A DNA stretch of 64,000 bases from Pseudonocardia endophytica (GCF_004339565.1 NZ_SMFZ01000001.1:3782001-3846000), one strand, 5' to 3'. Shown: positions 47,640 to 56,934, counted from the first letter of the stretch. The notes: generated from the letters alone by a model not told the origin. Numbers and translations are program-made.

Positions 47640-47876
47640 ATGGCCAAGGCCATCGTGCGCAAGCCGAAGAAGAAGGTCTGCGCGTTCTGCAAGGACAAGG
47701 CTCAGCCGATCGACTACAAGGACACCGGTCTGCTGCGCAAGTTCATCTCCGACCGGGGCAAGATCCGGGCCCGTCGGGTCACCGGCAACTGCCGGCAGCA
47801 CCAGCGGGACGTGGCCGTCGCGGTCAAGAACTCCCGCGAGGTCGCGCTGCTGCCGTACACGTCCACCGCGCGCTGA
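47640..47876 (+). CDS. rpsR: 30S ribosomal protein S18, zinc-binding type
   Basis: A 78-residue protein from ATG 47640 ([20 protein letters not shown]). CAFC near residue 14 and the later GNCRQHQ (Cys and His) give a C-x2-C ... C-x2-H set, the zinc-ribbon (C+) form. Many actinobacteria also have a zinc-independent paralogue under Zur control elsewhere. It forms a heterodimer with S6. Confidence 0.96.
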   Translation: MAKAIVRKPKKKVCAFCKDKAQPIDYKDTGLLRKFISDRGKIRARRVTGNCRQHQRDVAVAVKNSREVALLPYTSTAR

Positions 47877-47890
47877 GGGAGGGGACCGGA

Positions 47891-48340
47891 ATGAGGCTCA
47901 TCCTGAACGCCGACGTCCCGAACCTCGGCGAGCCCGGCGACATCGTGGACGTCAAGGACGGCTACGGGCGCAACTACCTGCTGCCGCGCAAGCTGGCCGT
48001 CGTCGCCACCCGCGGCGCCGAGAAGCAGGTCGAGCAGATCCGCAGGGCGCAGCGCTCGCGGGCGATCCGGGACCTCGGGCACGCCCAGGAGGTCGCCGGC
48101 CAGCTCGCCGAGCTGAACGTCGTCGTCGAGGCGAAGGCGGCCAGCGACGCGGGCCGGCTGTTCGGCTCGGTCACGCCGACCGACGTCGTGGACGCCGTCC
48201 GCGCCGCGGGCGGCCCGACGCTCGACAAGCGGTCGGTCGACGTGCCGAAGCAGATCAAGACGATCGGCAAGCACGCGGTCACCGTGCGGCTGCACCCCGA
48301 GGTGACCTCCGAGCTGCAGCTGGCGGTCGTCGCCCGCTGA
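47891..48340 (+). CDS. rplI: 50S ribosomal protein L9
   Basis: A 149-residue protein from ATG 47891. The N-terminal domain MRLILNADVPNLGEPGDIVD, then VKDGYGRNYLLPRKLAVVAT, is diagnostic. A long connecting helix and the C-terminal domain (KRSVDVPKQIKTIGKHAVTV) follow. Last gene of the operon; a strong hairpin lies just downstream. Confidence 0.97.
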   Translation: MRLILNADVPNLGEPGDIVDVKDGYGRNYLLPRKLAVVATRGAEKQVEQIRRAQRSRAIRDLGHAQEVAGQLAELNVVVEAKAASDAGRLFGSVTPTDVVDAVRAAGGPTLDKRSVDVPKQIKTIGKHAVTVRLHPEVTSELQLAVVAR

Positions 48341-48375
48341 GCCGGCGGGCGGGCCCGCCGCTCACTGAACGTGAC

Positions 48376-48416
48376 GAAGGCGGTGTCCGGAGCGATGAGC
48401 TCCGGGCACCGCCTTC
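48376..48416 (+). terminator. Strong intrinsic-type terminator after rplI
   Basis: GAAGGCGGTGTCCGGAGC (48376-48393) and GCTCCGGGCACCGCCTTC (48399-48416) pair over 18 bp, counting one G-U, around GATGA. Followed by TCGTCGTG without a U tract. Confidence 0.88.
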
Positions 48417-48922
48417 TCGTCGTGTCCGGGCCCGGTCCACCCGCACGGCCCGTCCGGGGGTCACCACACCCACATCGGTGGTTCGACCGCGACACGCCGT
48501 CAGGTGACGCGGAGTTCGTCCGGCGGCCCTGTGGACGCGCTCGTCGGTGAACGGTTCCCGAGACGCACCGACACGCCGATCGCGTGTCGTCCGGCGACAC
48601 GCCACACAGGTTTGTCCACACCCGTCCCCATGCCTCTGAGCTGCGACGACGAGTGGATCTCGGGATCGATCCCCAGGTTGTCCACACGTCGGTCCCGGGG
48701 CGGGCGGCGGTCGTACACAGGTCGTCCCCAGATCGCCCCACAGCGGCATTTCGTCCGGCGGCCCGACGGCGCCTAACCTCGCGTCGGCCGGCCCGCAGGG
48801 AGGGGTGCCCCGAACACCCCGCCGGTTCCGGACGCCCCGACGTCCGGCCGGAGAGTCCGCGGGCGTGTCGAACCGATGTTCGATACGATCGATCCGGCGC
48901 CGAGCAGGGGGTGACGTTGCGT
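48417..48922. other. dnaB upstream region with DnaA-box cluster
   Basis: A 506-bp gene-free stretch. It carries two perfect same-strand DnaA boxes TTGTCCACA at 48612-48620 and 48678-48686, and a degenerate reverse box CTGTGGACG at 48529-48537. Similar partial boxes (GTCGTCCCCA near 48720) follow. It probably holds the dnaB promoter. The boxes resemble those in oriC. Confidence 0.7.
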
Positions 48923-50344
48923 ATGGCTGTGACCGACGACCGACCGACGGGCCGGCCGCGTGCCGTGCGCGACGGTGAGCAGTCGCAGAACGACCAGAAC
49001 GGCAGTGCCCCGAGCTCCGCGTTCGACCGCCAGCCGCCGCAGGACCTCACGGCCGAGCAGTCGGTGCTCGGGGGCATGTTGCTGAGCAAGGACGCGATCG
49101 CCGACGTCGTGGAGGTGCTGCGCCCGGAGGACTTCTACCGGCCGGCGCACCAGACGGTCTACGAGACGATCCTGGACCTCTACGGCCGCGGTGAGCCCGC
49201 GGACGCCGTGACCGTGTCCGCCGAACTGCAGCGCCGCGGTGAGCTCGTCCGGCTCGGCGGTGCGCCGTACCTGCACACGCTGATCGCCACCGTGCCGACG
49301 GCGGCGAACGCCGCGTACTACGCCGAGATCGTCGGGGAGAAGGCGATCCTGCGCCGGCTGGTCGAGGCCGGCACCCGGATCGTCCAGCTCGGATACCACG
49401 GGTCGGAGACCGGCGAGGTCGACAACGTGGTGGACCGGGCGCAGGCGGCCATCTACGAGGTCACCGAGCGCACCACGAGCGAGGACTACGTCGCGCTCGA
49501 GGAGCTGCTGCAGCCCACGATGGACGAGATCGACGCGATCGCCTCCCGGGGCGGCGTCGCGCTCGGCGTGCCGACCGGGTTCGCGGACCTGGATGCCGCG
49601 ACGAACGGCCTGCACCCGGGCCAGATGATCGTCGTCGCGGCCCGGCCCGGTCTGGGAAAGTCGACGCTGGGGATGGACTTCGCGCGGTCGTGCTCGGTCA
49701 AGCACGGTATGACCAGCGCGTTCTTCTCGCTGGAGATGAGCAAGTCCGAGATCGTGATGCGTCTGCTCTCGGCGGAGGCACGGATCCGGCTGGCGGACAT
49801 GCGGGCCGGGCGGATGAGCGACGACGACTGGACGCGGATGGCGCGCCGGATGAGCGAGATCTCCGAGGCGCCGATCTACATCGACGACTCGCCGAACCTG
49901 ACGTTGATGGAGATCCGCGCGAAGGCCCGGCGGATGAAGCAGCGCAACGACCTGAAGCTGATCATCCTGGACTACCTGCAGCTGATGACGTCCGGCCGCA
50001 AGGTCGAGTCACGCCAGCAGGAGGTGTCCGAGTTCTCCCGGCAGATCAAGCTGCTGGCCAAGGAGCTCGAGGTGCCGGTCGTCGCGATCAGCCAGCTGAA
50101 CCGTGGTCCCGAGCAGCGCACCGACAAGCGGCCGATGCTCTCGGACCTGCGTGAGTCGGGCTCGATCGAGCAGGACGCGGACATGGTGATCCTGCTGCAC
50201 CGCCCGGACGCGTTCGAGCGGGACGACCCGCGGGCGGGCGAGGCGGACCTGATCCTGGCCAAGCACCGGAACGGGCCCACGAACACGATCACCGTCGCGC
50301 ACCAGCTGCACTACAGCCGGTTCTCCGATCTGGCGCACAGCTGA
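48923..50344 (+). CDS. dnaB: Replicative DNA helicase DnaB
   Basis: A 473-residue hexameric helicase from ATG 48923 (MAVTDDRPTGRPRAVRDGEQ), with GGGGGTG upstream. A ~40-residue acidic extension precedes the N-terminal domain (DLTAEQSVLGGMLLSKDAIA). The RecA-type domain has Walker A AARPGLGKSTLGM (about residue 235), SLEMSKSEIVMRLLSAEA, LIILDYLQLM and ISQLNRGPEQR with the arginine finger region. There is no intein, unlike in mycobacteria. It unwinds DNA at the fork after loading at oriC. Confidence 0.97.
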   Translation: MAVTDDRPTGRPRAVRDGEQSQNDQNGSAPSSAFDRQPPQDLTAEQSVLGGMLLSKDAIADVVEVLRPEDFYRPAHQTVYETILDLYGRGEPADAVTVSAELQRRGELVRLGGAPYLHTLIATVPTAANAAYYAEIVGEKAILRRLVEAGTRIVQLGYHGSETGEVDNVVDRAQAAIYEVTERTTSEDYVALEELLQPTMDEIDAIASRGGVALGVPTGFADLDAATNGLHPGQMIVVAARPGLGKSTLGMDFARSCSVKHGMTSAFFSLEMSKSEIVMRLLSAEARIRLADMRAGRMSDDDWTRMARRMSEISEAPIYIDDSPNLTLMEIRAKARRMKQRNDLKLIILDYLQLMTSGRKVESRQQEVSEFSRQIKLLAKELEVPVVAISQLNRGPEQRTDKRPMLSDLRESGSIEQDADMVILLHRPDAFERDDPRAGEADLILAKHRNGPTNTITVAHQLHYSRFSDLAHS

Positions 50345-50374
50345 CGGACGCCCCGGAACGGAACGCCGGGACGC

Positions 50375-50710
50375 TCAGGCGAAGCCGGGACCGGGGCGCG
50401 GGGCGCTGGTGGCCGCCACGCCGAGCGTGAGCAGGGCCATCACGATGCCGCCGACGACGATCGTCATCGCGCCGGTCGCCGCGCCGGCGAGCAGGAGCAG
50501 CATCGCGACGGCGAGCATCACGCAGGGGACCGGGCCCGCGCCGTGCATCGAGCGGTGCGTCGAGCCGTGCGCGGTCCGCGGACGGGCCGGGTGCACCCGG
50601 CGGGGCCTGGCCCTCTCCAGCGACCGGAAGCCGGCGACGAGCCGGGGGTCGCTGTGGCGCAGGTGCTCCTCCATCGAGGCCAGGCACTGTCGTTCGCGGT
50701 CGTTCAGCAC
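50375..50710 (-). CDS. DUF3040 domain membrane protein
   Basis: A 111-residue protein from GTG 50708-50710. The N-terminal MLNDRERQCLASMEEHLRHS, then DPRLVAGF, is the DUF3040 hallmark. Two hydrophobic segments follow (about 60-80 CVMLAVAMLLLLAGAATGAM and about 82-100). Function unknown. Convergent with dnaB. Confidence 0.85.
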   Translation of the reverse strand: MLNDRERQCLASMEEHLRHSDPRLVAGFRSLERARPRRVHPARPRTAHGSTHRSMHGAGPVPCVMLAVAMLLLLAGAATGAMTIVVGGIVMALLTLGVAATSAPRPGPGFA

Positions 50711-50832
50711 TTCAGTGAACCCCTCGTCACCGGTCGGATCGGGAGCCGGCGCCTGGGGCGTCGTCGGTCCGGGCGGGCTCCGGCAGATGCTACGTGACCG
50801 GATCGTGACCTAACCGACGGGTGGGGCGGACG

Positions 50833-51414
50833 TCACCATCCGACGGCACACACCCGCTCCGGGGCCGGTACGCCGAGCAGCCCGCAGAGATCCGACCAGC
50901 TTCCCGCTGCGCGGTCGCGGCCGCTCATCGTCCCCGCAGCCAGGGGCCAGCGTACGGCCAGGTCCGGGTCGTCGAAACGGACCGCGACGTCCTCGGTCGG
51001 CTCGTGCGGGGTGTCGATCCGATAGCAGGTGTCGACCGTCTCGCTCAAGGCCTGGAATCCGTGCAGACATCCCGCCGGGATGTAGAGGTGGCGCATGTCC
51101 GTGTCGTCGAGCAGGAAGCCGGCGACCCGGCCGAACGTCGGTGACGACGGGCGGGCGTCGACCACGACGTCGTGCATCGCGCCGTGCGCGCAGCGGACGA
51201 GCTTCGACTCGCCCCGGCCGATCCGCCCGTGCAGCCCGCGCACGACACCGCGGGTGGACCGGGACTGCGAGTCCTGCAGGAACCGGGAGGGGTCGACCCC
51301 GTGGCGACGGGCGACCGACGCGTCGAACGTCGCCGTCGCGTCGCCGTGCCGGTCGACGGCCGGAGCCGGGACGAACAGGAGCACGCCGTCGATGACCGTC
51401 CGGTGAACCTGCAC
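50833..51414 (-). CDS. dTDP-4-dehydrorhamnose 3,5-epimerase family protein (RmlC/NovW-like)
   Basis: A 193-residue cupin epimerase from GTG 51412-51414, with GGAGG upstream. RGVVRGLHGRIGRGESKLVR contains the catalytic His of RGLH. VVVDARPSSPTFGR and MRHLYIPAGCLHGFQALSET are further family blocks. It acts on a nucleotide-linked keto-deoxysugar, epimerising C3 or C3/C5. No other rml genes lie here; a divergent sugar-C-methyltransferase-like gene is the only sugar-related neighbour. Confidence 0.86.
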   Translation of the reverse strand: MQVHRTVIDGVLLFVPAPAVDRHGDATATFDASVARRHGVDPSRFLQDSQSRSTRGVVRGLHGRIGRGESKLVRCAHGAMHDVVVDARPSSPTFGRVAGFLLDDTDMRHLYIPAGCLHGFQALSETVDTCYRIDTPHEPTEDVAVRFDDPDLAVRWPLAAGTMSGRDRAAGSWSDLCGLLGVPAPERVCAVGW

Positions 51415-51648
51415 GGCAGACCTCCGTCTACGTCGTCGAACCGCACCGCCGGGGCGCGGTCCGTGACCACGCCCGGGAGCACCACCTTCGTTGAGGGCAA
51501 CGAAACGTCGGGCCCTCGGTCACGTGCTGCAACAGGAATGGTCCGAAAGGGGGATGGACCGACTGCGTCACACGACGAAACGGGAGTTGGTGGGCAATCC
51601 CTGTTGCGGCCCTACCGTGATCCGGACATATCGAGGATCGAGGTGACG

Positions 51649-52779
51649 ATGGTCGACGCCGTGGGGATGCGCTGCCGGTCCTGCCGCGGCGACGCCGGTG
51701 ACGTCGTGCTCGACCTCGGTCGGCAGCCCGCGTGGGACCGCATGCCGTGGCGGGACGAGCCGCTGCCGGATCCCGACTTCCTGTTGCGTATGTGGTGCTG
51801 CCGCAGCTGTGGACTGTCGCAGCTGTGCAGCGACGCGGACGCCTCCGACGAGCTGTTCGGCGTCGAGCCGCGCTCGGTCGCCGAGCAGAGCGACCGGTCG
51901 ATCGCCCGTCTGGACGCCGAGGGTCTCGTCCTGCCGGGTGCGACGGTCGCCGAGTTCGGCAGCCCGCACGGTGAGTCGTGGCTCGGTCGGCTGTCCGACG
52001 CGGGCATGGTCACCGCGGCCGGACGGACCGCCGACCTCGTCGTCGACTTCTACGGCCTGCTCCACGACGCCGACCAGGACGCGGCCCTGCGCGCCCGGAC
52101 GGCGTCCCTCGCGCCGGGCGGCACGCTCGCCGTCCAGATGCTGACGCTCGGGACGGTGCTGTCGCTGCGGCAGTGGTTCGACCTCCGGCACGGTCACTAC
52201 GCGTACTGGTCGCTGCCGACGCTCGACGCGGCGTTGCGTCGGCACGGGCTCGGCGTGCACCGCGCGTGGCGCTACCCGCTGTCCGGCGGCACGATCCTGC
52301 TCACCGCGAACCGGGACCCGCGGCCCGACGCCGCCACGCTGCGGCTGATCGACGAGGAGCGCACCGTCGGCGTCGACGACGTCGGAGCGCTGTGTGCCCT
52401 GCAGGGTGCGGCCGAGAGCAACGCGGCGGCGTTGCGCGGCTGGCTCGTCTCCGAGCGCGAGGCGGGGCGCACGGTCGCCGCGTACGGGGCCGCGTCCCGG
52501 TCCGTCCCGGTGGTCAGCCACGCCGGTCTGGACAGTGGACTGCTGAGCGTGGTCGGCGACGCGTCGCCTGCGAAGCAGGGCAGGCGCATGCCGGGCACCG
52601 ACATCCCGATCGTCACGCCCGGCGAGCTCGTGGACTCCCGTCCGGACCGGGTCCTGTTGTTCCTGCCGGAACTGGCCGACGAGGTCCGGGAGACGGTGCC
52701 GGGGATCGAGGCCGCGGGCGGGCGCTGGGTCCTTCTCGACCCGTCGCTGCGCGTACTCGAACCCGCCCTGATGCTCTGA
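51649..52779 (+). CDS. Sugar C-methyltransferase family protein (TylC3/NovU-like), possibly degenerate
   Basis: A 376-residue protein from ATG 51649. An N-terminal zinc-binding block (CRSCRGDAGD ... MWCCRSCGLSQLC) is followed by a SAM-methyltransferase-like domain and the C-terminal Methyltransf_14 block (AAYGAASRSVPVVSHAGL, KQGRRMPGTDIPIVTPGELV). Two key places deviate: motif I reads VAEFGSPHGES where relatives have EIGSNDG, and the catalytic HEH is RHGHYAYWS. It may be altered in function. It is divergent from the epimerase, with which it would fit NDP-sugar modification. Confidence 0.8.
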   Translation: MVDAVGMRCRSCRGDAGDVVLDLGRQPAWDRMPWRDEPLPDPDFLLRMWCCRSCGLSQLCSDADASDELFGVEPRSVAEQSDRSIARLDAEGLVLPGATVAEFGSPHGESWLGRLSDAGMVTAAGRTADLVVDFYGLLHDADQDAALRARTASLAPGGTLAVQMLTLGTVLSLRQWFDLRHGHYAYWSLPTLDAALRRHGLGVHRAWRYPLSGGTILLTANRDPRPDAATLRLIDEERTVGVDDVGALCALQGAAESNAAALRGWLVSEREAGRTVAAYGAASRSVPVVSHAGLDSGLLSVVGDASPAKQGRRMPGTDIPIVTPGELVDSRPDRVLLFLPELADEVRETVPGIEAAGGRWVLLDPSLRVLEPALML

Positions 52780-52782
52780 CGG

Positions 52783-54378
52783 TCAGGCGGCCCTGCGCCG
52801 CGAGGACCGGCGCCCGGTGGAACCGGGTTCGCCGTGGCGTGCCCGCTCCGCGGTACGGGTGATGTTGCGGACCATGCCGCCGAACACGATGCCGTGGAAC
52901 GGCGCGACCGACCACCAGTACAGGTATCCGGGCAGGCCGTGCGGCACGAACACGGCGCGCTGGTGGTAGATCGAGCCGCCGTCGTCGGGACGCACGGCCA
53001 TCTCCAGCCACGCCCGTCCTGGCACCTTCATCTCGGCCCGCAGGCGCAGGAGCCCCTCGCCGGCCGGGACGTCGTCGGCACCGTCGCGCGCGCCGTGCGG
53101 TTCCACCAGCCGCTCGACCCGCCACCAGTCCAGGGCGTCGCCGGTGTGCAGCTCGTCCGGGTCGCGCCGTCCACGGCTGAGCCCGACGCCGCCGACCGCC
53201 CGGTCCATCCACCCCCGCACCGACCACGCGAGCGGGAACGAGTACCAGCCGCGCTCGCCACCGATCCCGGTGATCACCGACCACAGCTCGTCCGTGCCCG
53301 CGGTGCTGGGCTGCTCGCGCTCGTCGACGTACACGCTGCCGCCGGACCACTGTGGATCGCTCGGCAGCGGGTCCGACGGGACGCCCTCGACGGTCGCGCC
53401 GGACCACCGGGTCTCCACGTCGCCGTCGGTGACCCTGGCCAGAGCGAGCCGGACGGCGCGCTCGTAGCCGATCCGCCCCTCCGGTGGGTCCGGGATCCAG
53501 GACAGGATGTCCTGCTCCCGGCAGACGACCTCGTGCACCAGCGACTCGATCAGCGGGGCGGCGATCGACTTCGGCACCGGGGTGACGACGTTGACCCAGT
53601 GCGCGGACAGCTTCGGGGTCAGCAGCGGGACCGGGAGCACGCGGCGCCGTCCCAGCCCGGACTCGGCGGCGAAGCGCTGCATCATCTCGAGGTAGGTCAG
53701 CACGTCCGGTCCGCCGATGTCGAACGTGCGGTTCACCTCGGGCGGGAGGTCGGCGGACGCGACGAGGTAGCGCAGCACGTCCCGGACGGCGATCGGCTGG
53801 ATCCGGTTGTGCACCCAGCTCGGCGTGACCATCACCGGCAGCCGCTCGGTGAGGTGGCGCAGCATCTCGAAGCTGGCCGATCCGGAGCCGATGATCACGG
53901 CCGCCTGCAGGACGACGGTGGGGACGCCGCTGCGCAGCAACGTCTCCCCCACCTCCACACGGGACGCGAGGTGCGCCGAGAGCTCGGTGGGCGCGACGTC
54001 GGGATGCAGGCCGCCCAGGTAGACGATCCGCTTCACCCCCGCGTCCCGGGCCGCCTCGGCCATGATCAGCGCGGCCCGCCGGTCGGTGGCCGAGAAGTCC
54101 TTGTCGGACAGCGAGTGCACGAGGAAGTAGACGACGTCCACGTCCCGGCACGCCCGGCGCACGCTGTCCGGGTCGAGGAGGTCGCCCTGCACGATCTCCG
54201 CGTGGCGGGCCCACGGCACGTCGCGCAGCTTGCCGGGATCGCGCACCAGGCAACGCACCCGGACACCGTCCGGAGCGGACGGGACGGACTCGCCCGCCCG
54301 CCCCGGTTCGCGTCCGAGCAGCCGAGGGGCGAGCCGTCCGCCGATGTACCCGGTGGCGCCGGTGACGAGGAATCGCAC
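52783..54378 (-). CDS. NAD(P)-binding SDR protein with C-terminal DUF2867 domain
   Basis: A 531-residue two-part protein. GTG 54376-54378 is chosen so that the Rossmann motif VRFLVTGATGYIGGRLAPRL begins the protein. The extended SDR/NmrA-like domain covers about 1-320 (VYFLVHSLSDKDFS, RIVYLGGLHPDVAPTELSAH). The DUF2867 domain covers about 340-510 (WSVITGIGGERGWYSFPLAW, YLYWWSVAPFHGIVFGGM). Actinobacterial proteins of this kind are called multidomain SDRs; substrate unknown. It ends four bases from the convergent methyltransferase gene. Confidence 0.85.
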   Translation of the reverse strand: MRFLVTGATGYIGGRLAPRLLGREPGRAGESVPSAPDGVRVRCLVRDPGKLRDVPWARHAEIVQGDLLDPDSVRRACRDVDVVYFLVHSLSDKDFSATDRRAALIMAEAARDAGVKRIVYLGGLHPDVAPTELSAHLASRVEVGETLLRSGVPTVVLQAAVIIGSGSASFEMLRHLTERLPVMVTPSWVHNRIQPIAVRDVLRYLVASADLPPEVNRTFDIGGPDVLTYLEMMQRFAAESGLGRRRVLPVPLLTPKLSAHWVNVVTPVPKSIAAPLIESLVHEVVCREQDILSWIPDPPEGRIGYERAVRLALARVTDGDVETRWSGATVEGVPSDPLPSDPQWSGGSVYVDEREQPSTAGTDELWSVITGIGGERGWYSFPLAWSVRGWMDRAVGGVGLSRGRRDPDELHTGDALDWWRVERLVEPHGARDGADDVPAGEGLLRLRAEMKVPGRAWLEMAVRPDDGGSIYHQRAVFVPHGLPGYLYWWSVAPFHGIVFGGMVRNITRTAERARHGEPGSTGRRSSRRRAA

Positions 54379-54887
54379 GACGGCGATTCTCTCGCGGGTC
54401 CGCGCCGCCTGCGCGTCCACGGCGCTGGGGAACGGGTGGAGGCACGGGTGGAGCAGCCCGACGCGCGATCGTCACCCTGCGTTGAACGACACCCGTGTGA
54501 TTGACCCTCGACGGCACGGCGACCCGCTCGGACGGGTGGCGCAACGGGCGATGGTGCCCACCGTCGTGCCGCCGACCGGCGGATCTCCGACGTGATCGTG
54601 TCGCGGCGCCCCGGCGCGTCGCGGCGAGCGGTCGACGACTGCTCCATTCAGGGTCACAGTGCGTACTGTGCGCGCACTTCGACAGCGCTCGTCGAGGGGT
54701 CGTGCCACCCGTCCGAGGGGACATGACGAGATCGCTGTAACGGCCGCGCCGACGTCGTTTCCACCCGAGCGTGTCGCCCGTTGTCCGAGTCAGAGTGGGC
54801 CGAACGGCGGCATGGCTGTGGGGCAGTCGGTGCAGGGTCGGACGGCACACCGGTCCGGGTGAGCGACGTTGTAGGAGGTTGGGCCGG
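54379..54887. other. Intergenic stretch without recognisable features
   Basis: A 509-bp gap between divergent genes. ORFs on both strands have no family resemblance and overlap one another. It must hold both promoters, but I see no convincing -35/-10 pair or repeat. Confidence 0.5.
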
Positions 54888-55277
54888 GTGTACGAGCACG
54901 ACGAGGAGCTGTCCGCCGCGATCGGACGGCGGCGCGCCGCCATCGAGGCGGGGGCGTGGCCGTTCCCCGGCCGCCACGAGTCGCACGACGAGATCGAGGA
55001 CGAGACGCCGATCTTCCACGCGCTCACCGTGCACGGCTGGCGGTCGCGTCAGCGCGGCTCGGGGAACGCCGTCCGAGCGGTGCACCGGCCGACAGTGCGG
55101 CGTCGCACCCCACGCAGGGGGCGCGACGTCGTCGGGGACACGCTCGCCGGCTTCCACGCGGCGGCCGTGCCGGAGCAGAACAGGGCCCGACGGGACGCCG
55201 AGCGTGCCGCCGACCGCGCCGCGGTCGCCCACCTGCTCGGCGGAGCCGGACGTCACCGGCTCGGTACCCCCGCCTAG
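54888..55277 (+). CDS. Hypothetical actinobacterial protein
   Basis: A 129-residue protein from GTG 54888 (MYEHDEELSAAIGRRRAAIE), with AGGAGG ten bases upstream. It is charged and Arg/Ala-rich, with an acidic patch (HDEIEDETPIFHALTVHGW) and a helical C-terminus. No membrane helix, signal peptide or known motif. The ribosome-binding site and the perfect terminator after the stop support that it is real. Confidence 0.62.
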   Translation: MYEHDEELSAAIGRRRAAIEAGAWPFPGRHESHDEIEDETPIFHALTVHGWRSRQRGSGNAVRAVHRPTVRRRTPRRGRDVVGDTLAGFHAAAVPEQNRARRDAERAADRAAVAHLLGGAGRHRLGTPA

Positions 55278-55280
55278 TGG

Positions 55281-55308
55281 GCTCCCGGTCGTGGGGACGA
55301 CCGGGAGC
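55281..55308 (+). terminator. Perfect hairpin terminator
   Basis: GCTCCCGGTCGT and ACGACCGGGAGC form a 12-bp perfect stem with a GGGG loop, three bases after the preceding stop codon. The rest of the gap to 55646 shows no gene. Confidence 0.88.
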
Positions 55309-55646
55309 AGGACGTTCCGCGGGACGCTTCGGCCCGCGGGACACGAGGTGACGACCGGCTGGGGAGCAGGGTCGTCAGCGCGTGTGCGAGGGCCGGTGCG
55401 TGGGGTCGGGTGGGACCGACCGCAGGCACCGGCCCTGCGTGCGTCCGGCACGGTCGTGCGGTACCGGATGCGGCCGAGCCGTGGGGAGCGCGACTCGGGT
55501 GTACGGCGCGACGAATGATCGCCACGGAGCGTAACCGTATCGTCGGTCGGCCGTCGCCACAAGCCGCGGGGGTGGCCGGATCCGTGCGCCGGTCGCCGGG
55601 TGGTCGTCCCCCGTCCGGACGCGTGTGCGTCCTAAGCTCGTCGGCG

Positions 55647-56879
55647 ATGAGTACGAAGCCGACCGACGGCCCCCGCCGGACCGACCGTCCACTGGACGAG
55701 GCCGGGGTGGTCACGGCGGTGCGCCGGGCCGCCCAGCGGGGGGCGCGGATCCGGCCGACGGGTGCCGCGGGTCGCCCGCCGGGCCCGTTGGCCCGCACCG
55801 ACGAGCAGGTCGTCGACGCGTCCGCACTCACCGGTGTCGCGGCCGTCGGCGAGGAGCGGGTCGTGGTCCGCGCCGGCGAGGCGATCGCCGATCTCTGCGT
55901 CGAGCTGGCCGCCGCCGGGCGTGCCCTCGCCGTCGTCCCGGACGCGGCGCGCGCGACCGTCGGCGGCGCCGTCGGGCTCGGGATGTACGGCGGGGCGCCC
56001 CTGCAGGGATCGCTCTCCGCCCAGGTCGAGTCCGCGCGCCTGGTCGACGGACGGGGTGTGGTGCGCCACGTCGACGGGGCGGAGCTGGACGCCGTCCGGT
56101 GCGGTCTCGGGGCGCTGGGCGTGCTCACCGCGCTCGAGCTGCGGACCGTGCCGCTGACCCGGCTGGCCGTGCACGAGCACGCCACCCGGCTGGAGGACGT
56201 GTTGTCCGACGACGTCCTCGCCCGGCACGCCTGGACCGAGATGGACGTGCTGCTCCCGGGCGGCCAGGCCGTCGTGCGCTGGGCCGATCCGGTCGACCCG
56301 GACCGCGAGCCCGCACCGGCCGCCGGGTTCACGACCCGGGCCGCAGGCCGGGCCGAGGAGTGGGGCCGCAAGGTGACCCGGCTGGCCTCCACCGCGTGGT
56401 CGTCGTGGCCGCCGCCGGACCGGTGGACGCCGGGGACGGAGGGGCCGCCGCACGAGGTGCTGCCGGACCCGCAGCCGTGGGACCCGGACACGGCGGAGTG
56501 GGCGATCCCGCGCGCCGCCCTGCGGGGGGCGCTGCGCGAGCTCGGTGCCGCGACGACGGCGCGTGGCTGGGAGCTGCGCCCGGTCCGCGTCCGTCTGGGT
56601 GCCGCGGAGACCGGCTGGATCCACCCGGCCCACGGCCGGGAGACGGCGTGGCTGCGGATCCGGACCCGGGGCGCGGCCCAGGAACCACTGCGCCGACTGG
56701 CCGGTGCGGTGCTGGAGGACGCGTCGGGACGTCCACACTGGACGGCACGGCACGAATGGCGCCCGGAGGACCTGGCCGTCGCGTATCCGAACTGGACGGA
56801 CTTCCAGCGCGTCCGGGACACCTACGACCCGGACCGCCGCTTCACCGACGAGAACCTGGCCCGCCTCCTCGGCCCCTGA
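55647..56879 (+). CDS. FAD-binding oxidoreductase (aldonolactone/L-gulonolactone oxidase type)
   Basis: A 410-residue flavoprotein from ATG 55647 ([20 protein letters not shown]). The PCMH-type FAD domain (about 15-185) has ARIRPTGAAGRPPGPL, VVRAGEAIADLCVELAAAGR and VGGAVGLGMYGGAPLQGSLS. The C-terminal ALO-like domain ends in DTYDPDRRFTDENLARLLG. A His for covalent FAD is not evident at the usual place, so FAD may bind non-covalently. TAAGCT lies 12 bp before the ATG, suggesting a very short leader. Confidence 0.82.
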   Translation: MSTKPTDGPRRTDRPLDEAGVVTAVRRAAQRGARIRPTGAAGRPPGPLARTDEQVVDASALTGVAAVGEERVVVRAGEAIADLCVELAAAGRALAVVPDAARATVGGAVGLGMYGGAPLQGSLSAQVESARLVDGRGVVRHVDGAELDAVRCGLGALGVLTALELRTVPLTRLAVHEHATRLEDVLSDDVLARHAWTEMDVLLPGGQAVVRWADPVDPDREPAPAAGFTTRAAGRAEEWGRKVTRLASTAWSSWPPPDRWTPGTEGPPHEVLPDPQPWDPDTAEWAIPRAALRGALRELGAATTARGWELRPVRVRLGAAETGWIHPAHGRETAWLRIRTRGAAQEPLRRLAGAVLEDASGRPHWTARHEWRPEDLAVAYPNWTDFQRVRDTYDPDRRFTDENLARLLGP

Positions 56880-56880
56880 C

Positions 56881-56934
56881 CGACCCCCCTGACCGACCCC
56901 CCTGACCGACCCCCCTCTCCCGACCCCCCTCTCC
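56881..56934 (+). repeat. Short C-rich tandem repeat
   Basis: Two 13-bp units CGACCCCCCTGAC are followed by two 14-bp units CGACCCCCCTCTCC, immediately after the FAD oxidase stop codon. Slipped-strand expansion of one unit is the likely origin. Confidence 0.85.

Noticed and set aside
48923-50344. Intein in dnaB
   Set aside because: DnaB of some actinobacteria carries inteins, but this protein is 473 residues long with contiguous helicase motifs.
54379-55562. Long minus-strand frame over the 54.4-55.6 kb gap
   Set aside because: No ribosome-binding site or family resemblance, and it overlaps the better supported plus-strand gene at 54888-55277.
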